A stretch of DNA of 64,000 nt. Source: Inia geoffrensis. Taxonomy: Eukaryota > Chordata > Mammalia > Artiodactyla > Iniidae. How positions within the stretch are numbered: the first letter of the stretch is position 1; the number at the start of each line of letters is the position of its first letter. This document shows positions 11,296 through 22,848 of this stretch, piece by piece. The DNA lies in the NCBI GenBank assembly GCA_036417435.1, contig CM070901.1, forward strand, positions 51,863,001 to 51,927,000, written 5' to 3'. The translations under genes and the position numbers were made by a program. Below the pieces are notes generated by a model, which was not told the origin of the DNA, did no database searches, and saw nothing but the letters and a program-made list of their open reading frames with translations.

Positions 11296-12095
11296 ACTGC
11301 CATATCTATTGCATTCATTTGTTCAGTTAGCATTTACAGTTGACTCTCATTATCTGAGGCAGTTATGTGTTATAAAGTTGCTGAGAACACCGATTTAGTG
11401 AATTTTCAACCATTGCTCCTAGGGAAATTACAGTGTTAGGTTCCTGTGAGCCTCTGGTCAAACATTTTTGCCAACTGCTCAATACATTCTATGTGTGTTT
11501 CTGTTTAAAGACACCTTCTTTAATGTATATTGTTGATTCATTAACACTGAGCTCATGGCCAACAGTACTATCACTCACTATCACTTCATTGAATGAAGTT
11601 TATCTAACACACATATTTTCTCCGTAAGGCACATCACAGCCTTCTTGCACTTAGGAACACGAGAAAGCACTTGAGTACTACACTTGGGGCCCATATTAAG
11701 CAGTAAAAGCACCAATAAAAAGCACAAAAATGAAAGAAGTGGCACTAAGGACACAAGGAAAAGGACACCTCTATACGGTATGAGGGCTGAAACAAGAAGG
11801 CAAAACGTTGCCTTGTTGGACCTCAGCCAGGAACAAGTGTGATAGGCAACTCAAAATTTTCACCTGTTTGCAAATGCTCGTGTCTGTGAATGAGGGCAAA
11901 AGTGCCACAAGTATCGATTTGGAGGTTTCATTTAGTGAGTAGGTGAATTTGCCAATATGGAACCTGTAAACAATGAGAGTCCACTGTGTTCATATTTATA
12001 TACCAGATGCTGTGCTAGTGAAGATGTGCTGCTAAGCAAAACACACATGGCCTCTTCCATCATGGAATATACTCATTCTGACTCTGGAGTATAAT
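11296..12095 (-). repeat. L2 3'-end remnant split by a DNA transposon
   Basis: The outer parts (11296-11336 and 11987-12095) together read as an L2 3' end in minus orientation: 'gcattcatttgttcagttag', then 'accagatgctgtgctag', then 'catggcctcttccatcatgg'. The middle is the DNA transposon annotated separately. This gives a relative age order, with the L2 older than the transposon. Confidence 0.6.
11337..11986. mobile_element. Non-autonomous Tc1/mariner (Tigger-like) DNA transposon
   Basis: The left end CAGTTGACTCTCATTAT and the reverse complement of the right end, CAGTGGACTCTCATTGT, match at 15 of 17 positions, giving clear terminal inverted repeats. A TA dinucleotide precedes the left end (11335-11336); the right-hand copy has become TG. 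The interior is about 650 bp with no intact transposase, so it is a non-autonomous, fossil copy. TIR style and TA target suggest the Tigger branch of Tc1/mariner; the family name is inference. Confidence 0.75.
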
Positions 12096-12775
12096 TTAAA
12101 CTCATCTGCTTTTCTCAAATTCTTCCCTCAACTACTCTAGTTCTTACCACCAATATTTCTCACTGGGGCAATTACTTGTTAAGTGACCTCCTTCAATTTT
12201 GCCCCTTCCAATCCATTTTCCAAACATGACCAGAGTCACCCCTTCAAGCATGAATTGAATTATGCCACCGTCTGCTTTTTATCCTTTAATGGCTTGCTAC
12301 TCAGATGTCTACTGTGGCAGCAGCCTAGTTTACCTCTGCGATCTCATCTCAAACCACAGCCTCCCTTCACTCATGCTCCCGTTATGCTGACATCCTTTCA
12401 GATCCTGTGTGTGACTAGGTTCTTTCCTGCCTCTGAAACTCTGCACATGCCTTTCTCTTTGTCTGTGCCTAGAGCACTAAGCAAACTTCTGTCTATCCTC
12501 TCAGAAAAGCCTTCCTTGAACACAAGGTCTGCCCTGTTATACTCCATATAAATATACCTTGTTTATTATTTTTTCTAAAACATTATTTTATAACATACCT
12601 ATATTTTTGGTTGCTTACTACTTTACTATGTCACCCCTACTAGACTTTAATTCCATGAGGACAGAGATCATGTTTGTTCTGTTTACTTCTCATTCCTTGT
12701 ACCTAGTACAGTGCCTGATTACATTAACCATGTAATCAATATTGTGAATGAATGGATTTAGTGAATCCATGAATG
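12096..12775 (+). repeat. L2 LINE 3' half
   Basis: This follows L2 to its 3' end: 'gtctgctttttatcctttaa', then 'cctctgaaactctgcacatg', then 'ttccatgaggacagagatca', then 'acctagtacagtgcctgatt'. The 122-codon plus-strand frame at 12183-12551 is decayed L2 and not a gene. Confidence 0.75.
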
Positions 12776-12779
12776 AATG

Positions 12780-13465
12780 GCTTAGAATGTCAGAGGGCCA
12801 CTGTATACTGGCTTGTACCAGCTAAGGTAGAGAAGCCCCAGTATTGTCTTCATTCAAATTTCTTTTGCTATTTCCAATCATCCTAGGCAGCTGTATTCTA
12901 GTTCCTTACTCTGGATTTGTAATTTAACATTTTTGTTAGGTCCAGTAGTCCATCCTCTAATAAGAAGAACCCGATATTTGTCATAGCAACCTACCTTCCT
13001 GGAGCAGGTTCCCAGGGCTCACTGCATCACCATCATCCTAGAAAGTATTCCTGATGCTCTCCCAGCCAGTCGGTTCCTTTGGGGGCTCCCTTCAGACAAT
13101 CCTACATCCTCGCACGTTCACCAGCCAGTATATCTGGTTTACTTTAGGTCCTCTCACAGGTGAGCAAGAGCTGTGATGCAGACCAAATCTTCTGAACCAT
13201 CACTTGAATCAAAGCTGCCCTGTCAATCATCTGTGACCCTGAAATACTCTGAGTTGCACAAAGGAGAACTGGTATCAGCGGTCAGAAATTTCAGAAAGTC
13301 CTCTTTGGACCCGATCTAAGGAAGAACTTTTAAAGTCAGCTGACTGAAGACAAAATAGGCTGCTTGAGTAGGTAGTGAGAACTCAGTCCTTCCAGGTGCT
13401 GAAGGGCTACTGTCTGGAATGCTGGAGAGAGGACGATTGTATTGGATGAGTTGATAACCTTAGAG
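12780..13465. other. Single-copy sequence, no gene recognised
   Basis: Non-repetitive, no recognisable exon. Overlapping short minus-strand frames at 13336-13757 run into the adjacent MER5-like repeat. Confidence 0.45.
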
Positions 13466-13690
13466 ATTTCAGATTCTGATCTGTGGACCACCGGCATCAG
13501 AATCATCTGTGGATGGTTGCAGGGCAATGGGGTTGAGTAGTGCACTGGGTAAGTGGTACAGCCACATATGGTGACCCTGGCACGCTTGTTAAAAACCACT
13601 TCCTGGACCCCACCCCAACCTTTGACATAGATTCTCTGGAGGATGCAACCTGGGGAATCTCTGAAGCTTGAGAATTCTGGCCTAGACAGT
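13466..13690 (+). repeat. MER5-like hAT-Charlie DNA transposon
   Basis: The copy contains the MER5A landmarks in order: 'gtggaccaccggcatcagaa', then 'cttgttaaaaaccacttcct', then 'ggaccccaccccaacc', then 'agattctctggagg', then 'gaagcttgagaattctgg'. It is a short non-autonomous element of the hAT-Charlie group, old and immobile. Confidence 0.65.
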
Positions 13691-13739
13691 CTCTAAGGTT
13701 ATGTCCTACCTTTAGATTTTGGCCTTGTGATCCCATAAT

Positions 13740-14290
13740 TGTATAATCAACATCCATTCAACAAATGCTGATGGAAAGCTTCTAAGTGTCAGTCACTGTT
13801 CTTGGCTTTAGATATTGTGATGATTAATTTTTTGTGTCAACCTGTCTAGGCTATGGTACCCAGTTATTTAATTAAACACTTACCTAGGTGTTGCTGTGAA
13901 AGTAGTTTGTAGATGTGGTTAACAATTATAATCAGTTTAAGTAAAGATAATATGGATGGGCCTCATCTAATCAGTTAAAACCTTGAATTGGCAAAACAGG
14001 CTTTCTGCAGAAGAAATTCTGCTTCAAGACTAAAGCATCAACTCTTGCTTGAGTTTCCAGCCTGTTGGTCTGCCTTACAGATTTTGGACTTGCCGGACCT
14101 CACAGTTGCATGAGCCACTACCTTAAAATAAATCTCTCAAATATATTCTTGAAGATAAAATAAATCTGTCTCTCTATAGATATATGTATGTTTCTCCGGA
14201 GAGCTCTGCTTGGTCCAGAGATACAGCAAAGAATGACACAATGTGTCTGATCTCATGAAGCTTAAATTTTAGGTTCCACAGAGGACTATT
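13740..14290 (-). repeat. L2 3'-end remnant split by an LTR
   Basis: The outer parts (13750-13815 and about 14208-14290) join to make a minus-strand L2 tail ('ccattcaacaaatgctgatg' ... 'tctgatctcatgaagctt'). The middle is the LTR described next, so the L2 predates it. Confidence 0.55.
13816..14207 (+). mobile_element. Ancient ERVL-type solo LTR
   Basis: It begins 'tgtgatgattaattttttg' and continues through 'gtgtcaacctgtctaggcta', 'gatgggcctcatctaatcag' and the AATAAA-bearing 'aaaataaatctctcaaatat', ending near 'tttctccggagagctctg'. This is the layout of a widely dispersed ERVL LTR family (MLT2-type, from memory), and a second, reversed copy lies at 56614-57085. No internal retroviral sequence is present. 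Confidence 0.6.
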
Positions 14291-16187
14291 ATGTTTTCAG
14301 TGGTTTAAGATTTACTGAAACTTTTTTATGACTCAGCCTATGGTCTACTCTGATGAACACACCATGTGCTTGAAAAGAATATGTATTCTGAAGTTGTAGG
14401 TCAAGGCGGTTGAAAATCTGGTTTAGATCATCTGTGTCTCTCCTGATTTTTTTTTTTTTTTTCATTTAAGAGTTCTATTGGCTGTTGAGAGATGTGTGTT
14501 AAAATATCCTACTATGTTGCAGAATTGTCTATTTCTCCTTTAATTCTGTAAATTTTTGGTTTATATTTTTATAGCTCTGCTATCAGGCACATGCCACATT
14601 GATGATTGTTATATCTCGATAAATTGCTCCATTTATCATTTTGAAATGTCCTTTATCTTTAATGTTACTTTTAATCTTGAAGTCTATTTTATCAGACATT
14701 AAAATAACCGCTCTAGACTTCGTACTTATTACTATTTGCCTAGTATATATTTTTCCATCCACTTACTTTCAGTCTATCTACTTACTTCTTTTTCAAGTGG
14801 AATCTCTTATAGGCAACATGTAGTTGGGTGTTGATTTTTTAAATCTATTCTTACCATCTCTGACTTAGATTGAGGTGTTTAGCCCATTAAGCTTAATGTA
14901 ATTTTTGTTTGGATTTTGGTCTGCCTTTTATTATTTTTCTCCTTGTACAATTTGTTTTTCATTCCTTTGTTTCTCCTTTCATTCTTTCTTTTGAATTAAA
15001 TAATTTTTACAATGCCACATTAACTTACCTGTTAAATTACATTGTCAAAACATTTTTTTTGGTGTGGTGGTTCTAGGAACTATAATATAAATTCTCAACT
15101 TTTCACAGCGAAGTAAGAATTAATGTTGTACCAATTCATGTAAAATGTAGAAACTTTGCAAGTGTATAGGTTCATTTACCTCCCCCAACCATGCCTTTAT
15201 TGCTATAGCTGTCATATATATTAAATCTAGATAAACCCTATAAGACTATGTGCTATAATTATATAACCCTGTATATTATAGTTTTTTAATTAAAAGGAAA
15301 ATAGTATTTTATATTTATGTATATATTTGCTATTTCCAATGTTCTTTATTCCTTCCTAAGGATCTGAGTTTCTATCTGGTATCATTTTCTTTTAGGCCAA
15401 AGAGCTTCCTTTACCATGTATTATATCGTAAATTTGCTGGCGATGAGTTCTCATTTTAAAAAAGCTTCTGAAAATGCCTTAATTTTGCCTCATTCTTGAA
15501 GTGTATCTTTGTTCAGTACAGACGTCTGGGTTAACAAGTTTTCTTTGAGCACTTTAAAAGTGTTGATCCATTATCCTTTGGCTTGTAAGGTTTTCAACAG
15601 GAAGGCTACAGTAATTCTTATTTTTTGTTCTTCTGTATGTAATGTGTTGTTTTTCTCTGTCTTCTTGCAAGATTTCCTCATAAATTTTTGCAATTGATTG
15701 TGATGTGCCTTGGCATGGTATAATTATTTTACTTAGGGCCCTGAGATTCTTAAATCTGTCATCAAATTTGGGAAAATTTTGGCCATTATTTCCTCAAGCG
15801 TTTTTCTTCTGCCACATTGTTACTCCCCTCATATTCTGGCAGTCCAGTTATGCCCAGTTATGTCCAGTTATACATTGGATGTTTTGATATTTTCCTCGGC
15901 TCTAGCTTTTTTTTTAAAAAAAAAAAATCATTTCCCCCATACTCTTCAGATTAGATCATTTCTATTGATCTATCTTCAAGTTCCCTGACTTTCCTCCGTC
16001 ATCTCATTCTGCTGTTAAGCCCATCCTGTGACTTTTTAAATTTCAGAATCTGTTTTGTTCCTGGTGCAGAATTTAAAGTTTTTAAAAATAGTTTCTCTGC
16101 CGAGTTTTCCTATCTCTTGTTCACTGTGAGCATATTTTACTTCGTACCGTTGAGTATAGTTATAATAGCTGCTTTAAAGCCCTTCTC

Positions 16188-16809
16188 TGAAAGTGAACCC
16201 TCCTACACTGTTGATGGGAATGTAAATTGGTGCAGTTACTATGGAACACAGTATGGAGGTTCCTTAAAAACTAAAAATAGAATTACCATATGATATAGCA
16301 ATCCCACTCCTGGGTGTATATCCAGAAAAGACAAAAATTCTAATTTGAAGATACATGCACCGCAGTGTTCATAGCAACACTATTTACCATAGCCAAGACG
16401 TGGAAGCAACCTAAATGTCCATCGACAGATCAATGGATAAAGACGATGTGGGAGATACACACACACACCCCCACACACATATATAAAATGGACTATTACT
16501 TAGCCATAAAGAAGAATGAAATAATGCCATTTGTAGCAACATAGATGGACCTAGAGATTATCATATTAAGTGAAGTAATCAAAAACAATATCACATGATA
16601 TCACTTATATGTGGAACCTAAAAAAAATGAGCCAAATGAACTTATTTATAAAATGGGAATAGACTCACAGACTTAGAAAACAAATTTATGGTTATCAAAG
16701 GGGAAAGTGGGGGAAGGGATAAATTAGGAGTTTGGGATTAGCAGATACACACTACTATATATAAAGTAGGTAAACAAGAAGGACCTACTGTTGGAAATGC
16801 AAAAGAATA

Positions 16810-16851
<42 letters not shown>

Positions 16852-16926
16852 TCAATTTGCTGTACACCAGAAACTAACACAACATTGTAGATCAACTATA
16901 CATCAATAAAAGTAAATAAATAAAAA
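16188..16926 (+). mobile_element. 5'-truncated L1 tail, plus strand
   Basis: It begins inside the C-terminal part of ORF2 ('cctacactgttgatgggaat', 'gaggttccttaaaaactaaa') and runs through 'ctattacttagccataaaga' and the 3'UTR to 'catcaataaaagtaaataaa'. An (AT)n microsatellite lies inside the 3'UTR. It is the only plus-strand L1 tail of clear identity in the window apart from a small fragment at 30.7 kb. The target duplication is unclear. Confidence 0.8.
16813..16848. repeat. (AT)n microsatellite
   Basis: About 18 uninterrupted AT units inside the L1 3'UTR, a likely length-variable site. Confidence 0.95.
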
Positions 16927-17425
16927 ATCCTCCTCTGCTAATTCTAACATCTGTGCCAACTTGTTAATCTCTGTTGATAACTTTTTCTCTTGCTTTTCAA
17001 ATTTTCATGGTCCTTAGAACATCAAATAATTTTTATTTTACCCACAACATTGTGGCTGTTTTGTTGTGGACACTCCAAATTAAGTCATATACCTCTGAAG
17101 GACGTTGACTTTTTATTTTAGCAGGCATTTAATTTGGTTGGATTTAAACTGCAAATTTCTGTCTGTTGGCCAACAGCCAGGTCTTGTTTTATCCTTAGCG
17201 GAACTGATTTTGAGTCTGTCTGGCAGTGCATAGTTCAAGGGCAAGCCAGGGATTTGGGTAGGGTAGAGTTTATGTACAGGATTTGGTGCCCCATCTCTCT
17301 GGATCTTTTGTTTATGAGATTCCCTCTTTCCAGTGGCTGTAGTTGCACCAAACTCTATCCTCTGGTTCTTCAGGCCAGAAAGATTGTTTTTCTGTTTTGA
17401 TTACTTTAAACTACCTTATAAAATT

Positions 17426-18081
17426 CTGGCTCATTCTTTTTTTTTTATTATTGAAGTCTAGTTGATTTACAATGTTGTTTAGTTTCAGGTATGTATACAG
17501 TGCAGTGATTCAGTTATACATATCTGTATCTAATATCTAAATCTATATCTGTACTTTTTCAGATTCTTTTCCTTTATAGGTTATTACAAGGTATTGAGTA
17601 GAGTTCCCTGTGCCAAACAGTAGGTCCTTGTTGGTTATCTATTTTATATATCGTAGTGTGTATATGTTAATCTCAAACTCCTAATTTATCCCTCCCCCCC
17701 ACCCTTTCCCCTTTGGTAACCATAAGTTTGTTTTCTATGTCTGTGGGTCTATTTCTCTTTTGTAAATAAGTCATTTGTATCTTTTTTTTTAGATTCCACA
17801 TATAAACAATATCATATGATATTTGTCTTTCTCTGTCTGGCTTACTTCACTTAGTATGATAATCTCTAGGTCCATCCATGTTGCTGCAAATATTTCTTTC
17901 TTTTTCATGGCTGAGTAATATCCCATTGTATAGATATACCACATCTTCTTCACCCATTCCTCTGTCAGTGGACATTTAGGTTGCTTCCATGTCTTGGCTA
18001 TTGTTAATAGTGCTGCAGTGAACATTGGGGTGCATGTATTTTTTTTGAATTATGGTTTTCTCTTGATATAACTAGCTCATT
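17426..18081 (-). mobile_element. 5'-truncated L1 tail with 10-bp target duplication
   Basis: An L1 3' end on the minus strand (17436-18071) with the tail complement 'gaagtctagttgatttacaa' after a T-run. It is flanked by 'ctggctcatt' (17426-17435) and 'ctagctcatt' (18072-18081), 9 of 10 bases identical. It includes a decayed end of ORF2: the minus-strand frame at 17789-18025 still reads L1 C-terminal residues such as MFTAALLTIAKTW and ending ICGI. Non-functional. Confidence 0.85.
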
Positions 18082-18564
18082 GTTAAAGTTGTAAAAATGG
18101 GAAACTCACTTCATGCAATTTCCTTCTTCAAAGTCTTGCTGCCCCTGCAGCATTTGCTTGCTTTTGTTTTTCACTTTCCAGTCTTTAGGTTATCTTTTTT
18201 TTTCCTTTTTGGATTTTATCCAGAGTTTATAGCTGTTATCTGAGGGAAGGTTGGTATGATAGGAGCATGGTGTTTATTGGGACACACTGGAAGTGACACT
18301 CTGAGAATTATCTTTACTTTTGGACAGACGTAGCTCCCAGCCCTCATGAAATGGGTGCCTCTTGGGATAGATGGAAATGAAGGACAGAGTCAAGGGTCAA
18401 GGTTGTGGTGAGACCACCTAAGAGGGTCAGAGGCACACATTTGTTGTAGTAACATGTTGCTGACCTTCATATCAGGCATTTGGTAGAAATTAATGAAGAG
18501 GAAAGTGCCTCTGCCATCTGTGTGTGGTGGTAGTTGGGGTTAGAAGAACGAAAATGCTTGGGTT

Positions 18565-18740
18565 TGGTAGACAGAGTGATGAGGATCAACTCTGTCCTAC
18601 AGCTCACTTGGTTTGTGACAATGGGTACAAGTTATCTAAAATTCCTCATTGGAAAAATTGATGTAATGATTCCTACCCTGCCTTTTTGGTTGTGCAGATT
18701 CAATAGGATAAAGTGCTTAGGGGCCTCTGCCACTTAACAA
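18565..18740 (-). repeat. MIR SINE
   Basis: Complementary MIR order: 'ttggtttgtgacaatgggta', then 'aattcctcattggaaaaatt', then 'gattcaataggataaagtgc'. Diverged. Confidence 0.55.
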
Positions 18741-18924
18741 GGTACTCAACATTGCTTCCACCTTTGCTTTGTACTTTGGGAAATGGCCTCCTTTGCCTTG
18801 AAGTACACATCTACCCATGTGATGGTGGAGAGAATTGAAGTTTAGTCTGCATCCCTGATGTTTACACAGCAGGATTTCACTGAGTTCTAGAGTTAATTTT
18901 TATTAAAAGAAAAAAAAAATCCTA

Positions 18925-19175
18925 CAGTAGATGAGCATGGTCTTTGAAGTCAGAGACCTGGTTTGAATCCCAGCTTTGCCAATTCCACATAATATAACTT
19001 GGGCCAGTTATTTTCTCTGAGCCTCAGTTTTCTATCTACGAAACAGGAATAGTAGAAAACATTGCTCATAGGGTTTTAGGAAGATTACATGAGATCACAT
19101 ACATAATGCTCCTAAATCATCCATCAGGGCCTGGTACAGAGTAGGCATTCAGTAGTTGCTAGTTATTGTCATTAT
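18925..19175 (-). repeat. MIR SINE, nearly full length
   Basis: Clear complementary MIR: 'ggtttgaatcccagctttgc', then 'gagcctcagttttctatcta', then 'catgagatcacatacataat', then 'gcctggtacagagtaggcat'. Confidence 0.85.
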
Positions 19176-19318
19176 CATTGTTATTTGTTTAATAAAAATA
19201 GGGGCTAACATAAAACCATTGATTTTTAAAACTGGGAAGGACTCACTGGGAAGAAGGAAGAGCCAAAGGAAGTTGTGGGTGAGGGTAGGAGGAAGTTTAT
19301 TTTCATAAGTGGGAAGAA

Positions 19319-19700
19319 AAGGGGTGTGTTTCTTTTTCTTTTAATTTTTAAAAACTATTTATTTTTGGCTGCGTTGGGTCTTCGTTACTGCGCTCAGGCT
19401 TTCTCTCTAGTTGCGGCGAGCGGGGGCTATGCTTCGTTGCAGTGCACAGGCTTCTCATTGTGGTGGCTTCTCTTGTGGAGCACGGGCTCTAGGCACGTGG
19501 GCTCAGTAGTTGTGGCTCATGGACTCAGTGGTTGTGGCTTGTGGACTCTAGAGCGCAGGCTCAGTAGTTGTGGCGCGTAGGCTCAGTCGCTTCATGGCAT
19601 GTGGGATCTTCCTGGACCTGGGTTCGAACTCATGTCCCCTGCATTGGCAGGTGGATTCTTAACCACTGTGCCACCAGGGAAGTCCCAAGGGGTGTATTTC
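19319..19700 (-). mobile_element. CHR-type tRNA-derived SINE with 14-bp target duplication
   Basis: A minus-strand SINE at 19333-19686 bounded by 'aaggggtgtgtttc' (19319-19332) and 'aaggggtgtatttc' (19687-19700), 13 of 14 identical. The tRNA-derived head is at the right; the plus strand ends 'gtgccaccagggaagtccc'. A pol III B-box-like 'gagttcgaaccc' is visible on the minus strand near 19622-19633. The body contains repeated 'gctcagtagttgtggc'-like modules. This is the long CHR form of cetartiodactyls and supports a cetacean source. Open frames across it are not genes. Confidence 0.9.
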
Positions 19701-20164
19701 GACAGTAAGGCTAAACTGCCCATGGGAGAGAAATTAACGTGGGAAAACCTTGTGGAGTTTTGCCCTTGGAGTAAGTCAGGCCCACCGTGGGCCTCTGCCT
19801 CAAGAGTTAAAGATGAGATTAAATATTTAATGTCCATTTATAATTAGGTCCTTAGGGGTCCTATGGAGCGTTTCACTAACACAGTCATTTTTCTCTCTCT
19901 ATTTACATTTCCAGCTCTACGGGTAAAAGCATTGATTCTACAGTCTGATGTGCCTGTGTGGAATGATAGATAGTTCCTTAGCAAAATCATAGCTCAATTA
20001 TTCAACATTTGCAGGTTTAGAGGACAGAGGGTGGCCATAGAGTCCTAGAGGATCTGTTTGTAGCCCTCATCCAGGACTGGGATTGAAGGAGGCACAACAT
20101 TTTTTCAGGTTGCTGAGGAAGCGGATCTCTTGTAATTTGCATGGCACACAGAAGCAGACATCAT
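19701..20164. other. Single-copy sequence, no gene recognised
   Basis: Ordinary non-repetitive DNA between the SINE and the left arm of an inverted repeat. Confidence 0.45.
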
Positions 20165-20346
20165 CCACCTTCACTTGAGCGGCTATAAAACTCGCATTTG
20201 GATGAGCATCCCTCTAGGTGTTTAATGACTCTTTGCCATAGATCACCCATTTGCCTTCCAATGCTACAACTTCAAGTCATTCTCCACAATCTTCCTTAGC
20301 TCTGCACCTAAATATATATTCACGTTTGTGTTTCACTAAATGTTTT
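20165..20346 (+). repeat. Left arm of a diverged inverted repeat
   Basis: About 180 bp match the reverse complement of 23327-23518 at roughly 80% by eye. Shared blocks include 'tttggatgag', 'tttaatgact', 'catagatcacc', 'atttgccttcca', 'acaatcttcctt' and 'gctctgcacctaaatatata'. I do not recognise the family. It could be two opposed copies of an uncatalogued interspersed repeat. Confidence 0.7.
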
Positions 20347-21165
20347 GGTAAGAAAAACAGGAGAGGGGCCAAAAGAGGAGGACTATGTCTAGAGGAGGAG
20401 ACAGCACTGATAACAGGTGGAGGAATTCAGAGGACCAGGAGTCTCTGCATCCTCGGCAGGAGCAGCAAAGGACAGAGGGAGTGGCAGGAGGGCCGAGTGC
20501 AGCCTCCAGGGCTTGTGGGATCAGCCTTCAGCTGCCCCACCTCGCTAAGCAAGGGCACTCACTGGCACATATCAGGCCTGAAGCTAACAAGCTGGCCCTC
20601 AGCACTCTGTCCTTCCACATGAGTTATTGATCTATTTGACTTATTCGAACTATGTCTCTAGCTCTGGGGCCTCTGAATCTGTTCCAAACTACTACCTGAC
20701 ATGTACTGGGAAATCAGAGATTCCCTTATAAAGGATGCCAGGTCAAAAAGTTGGCGCTCTGGACTGGAAATTGGGGACCCAACCATGAACTTCTTGTGAG
20801 TCCTTGAGGAAAATCCACTTTCCATGTCATGCCTCAGCTTCTCTGTTTTATAAAATCCACCTTGGCACCTACCCGCTCTCAGATGAGGACGGGCACAGTT
20901 CTCGGGGAGGCCATCTGACCTCTCCACCTCCCTCACTTCCCACAGGTACTTTAACCAAGTTGGTAACAGAAAAACTTGGTCCCCACTCTGGACCCTGTCC
21001 CCTCTTACGTTTCCTGTCTTATCAAAGGTCCCCGCCATCCCCTCAGTGAAAGCATCTTCTTAGGTCCCACCTCTCCCTCCTGAACCTCTGCCCTCAGTCA
21101 CTCCTGTACTCTTGTTGAGTCTACCTCATTTGTATTTCTAAAATGTATCTACTTCTCCAAAACCC
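20347..21165. other. Mostly single-copy; weak MIR trace
   Basis: No gene recognised. A short complementary MIR-like piece ('atgcctcagcttctctgttt') lies near 20826-20850. Opposed overlapping frames of 81-126 codons occur here, but none has a recognisable domain. Confidence 0.4.
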
Positions 21166-21169
21166 CACA

Positions 21170-21860
21170 GCCGCTCACTTGGTTCAGACCAGAGTCATTT
21201 CTTGCCTAGGTGACAATAATCCTAATTCTTTTCCTTATCTCCATCCTTGCTCCCTGTACCCCTTGCTCTCCCAACCCAAATGATATTCTGAAATGTGAAT
21301 TGCATCCTGTTGGTTCCTTCTTCAAACTTTTGAGTGGTACCCTGCTGTCACCAGGTTAAGGTCCAAACACTTTGGATTTTAAAATCCCAAAGCCTTCAGT
21401 CGGGCCCCTGCTGACACCTGAGGCCTTTCCACTCATTATATCCTGCCTTCCCACTCAAAACCCACACTGGACTCCAGTCTAGAGAAACCACTGACAGAGC
21501 TCTTTCTTGTTTCCTGATGGTCCCTCTGCCTCTGGGCACTCTTCTCCTCCGTCTCTCCTATACCACTTCCTTTAGCCTGTGATTTCCCTTATCTTGCAGG
21601 TTTCCACTTTGGTATGACTTCCTCAGGGATGTCTCCCTTGGACTTTCATAGCCTGGATGCAGCACCCCTCATGTGTGTGTTTATATCCTGTGCTTCATCT
21701 GTCATATAGTCCTTCATCATTATAGCAAGCGCTTTCGACTCGTATGAATTCAACAAACCGTGAGCCCTGAGAAGTCTGGGCCACATCTGCCTGGCTCACC
21801 TCCCTTTGTCCACCTCCTAACACGGTGCCTGGCACAGAACAGGGGCCTGAGACATATTTC
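21170..21860 (+). repeat. L2 LINE 3' half
   Basis: Follows L2 sense order: 'ttggttccttcttcaaactt', then 'ggtaccctgctgtcaccagg', then 'ctgcctctgggcactcttct', then 'ggtttccactttggtatgac', ending 'acggtgcctggcacagaac'. The reading frame is destroyed. Confidence 0.75.
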
Positions 21861-22816
21861 CTAAATAAAGTAAACAGAAAGAGTTACTCAAATATAGGCT
21901 CTGTTTTTCTGAGTGGAGGAAATTTGTTATTAATTAAAGAAGAACCATATAAGGTCATTTTTATTCCAAAAGGTCATTGGTGTTTCTCTAATACCCAGTG
22001 CACTTTTCCAGGGAATAGGAAGGAGACGACATTTGTCACTCGCCCCTGCAAACGTTGTCTGGAAGGCTTGTCTCGTAAGATTGGCTGTGTTAGTTTGTGG
22101 TAGTCCAGCCTTGCAGGCAGAAAATGGCTTTCGAGAAAATTTGAGGTCTATCAACTTCTCATTTTCTAGTAGGCCCGAGAGGGAGAGGGTCTGGGAGAAA
22201 TGGGCCCTTAGTGGGCCAGGGTGATCCTTCTATGTCTCTGGGCAACTAAGTTCAGAAAGGGTCTGGCCAATCCCAGTCTCCCTGACAACGCACAGGGAGT
22301 GAGTGCTAAGCCTCAGAACCAGCTGGCAGCTCAGTTCCCTCTATTCGGGAATGACAAGGCTGGGCCCTCGGGGTCCTGACAGGCTGCCAGCGTGGGTCTC
22401 ATCCATAGTGTATGATTGCTGCCCTGCTGCTGGGAGAACAGAAAACAGTGGCATGTCAGCATGGAGGACAGGCCAACTGGGAAGACCAGATTGAGAAAGA
22501 AAACTTTTTATTCTGTCACCTGATTTAAAATTAAGGGGACGTGGTGAGATCACAGGAACTAGATTAAAGAAAATAGCTCTGGCCCTATTGTGTACTATAG
22601 AGCTGGTCTAACTGTGGCAACAACATTCTGGGTTTTTATATCACCTTTCTTCCCTAGGGTGCAAGGTGCTTTATTGTCTATCAACAGGATTTCAACTGGA
22701 TGGGTTCTCCTATGACCTCAGTTCTGGTATCTGTAGCATTTGTTTTTTAAAAAAATTATTATAGTGCATGGAAAAATAAGTTGAGAAATTGTATTGGCAT
22801 GAACAGAGGGCTAGAT

Positions 22817-22848
<32 letters not shown>

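Larger units (their letters stand above)
14290..18250 (-). mobile_element. Old L1 (L1M-type), 5' half, degraded and interrupted
   Basis: Reading on the minus strand, ORF2 endonuclease-region remnants lie at about 14290-14950, an ORF1-like region at about 15430-16187, and a 5'UTR-like region at about 16927-17425 and 18082-18250. Frames are broken everywhere. It is interrupted by a plus-strand L1 tail (16188-16926) and a minus-strand L1 tail (17436-18071), so it is the oldest of the three. Typical of eutherian-wide L1M elements that carry a long 5'UTR. Confidence 0.65.

Noticed and set aside
12183..12551. 122-codon plus-strand frame
   Set aside because: The nucleotide sequence follows the L2 LINE 3' half; it is a decayed repeat.
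19333..19686. Possible tRNA gene from B-box-like sequence
   Set aside because: The promoter-like boxes belong to a tRNA-derived SINE with target duplications; there is no complete cloverleaf. The same applies to 43510-43733.
20658..21038. 126-codon minus-strand frame
   Set aside because: No domain, no splice or promoter context, overlaps a MIR-like trace and an opposed frame; most likely chance.
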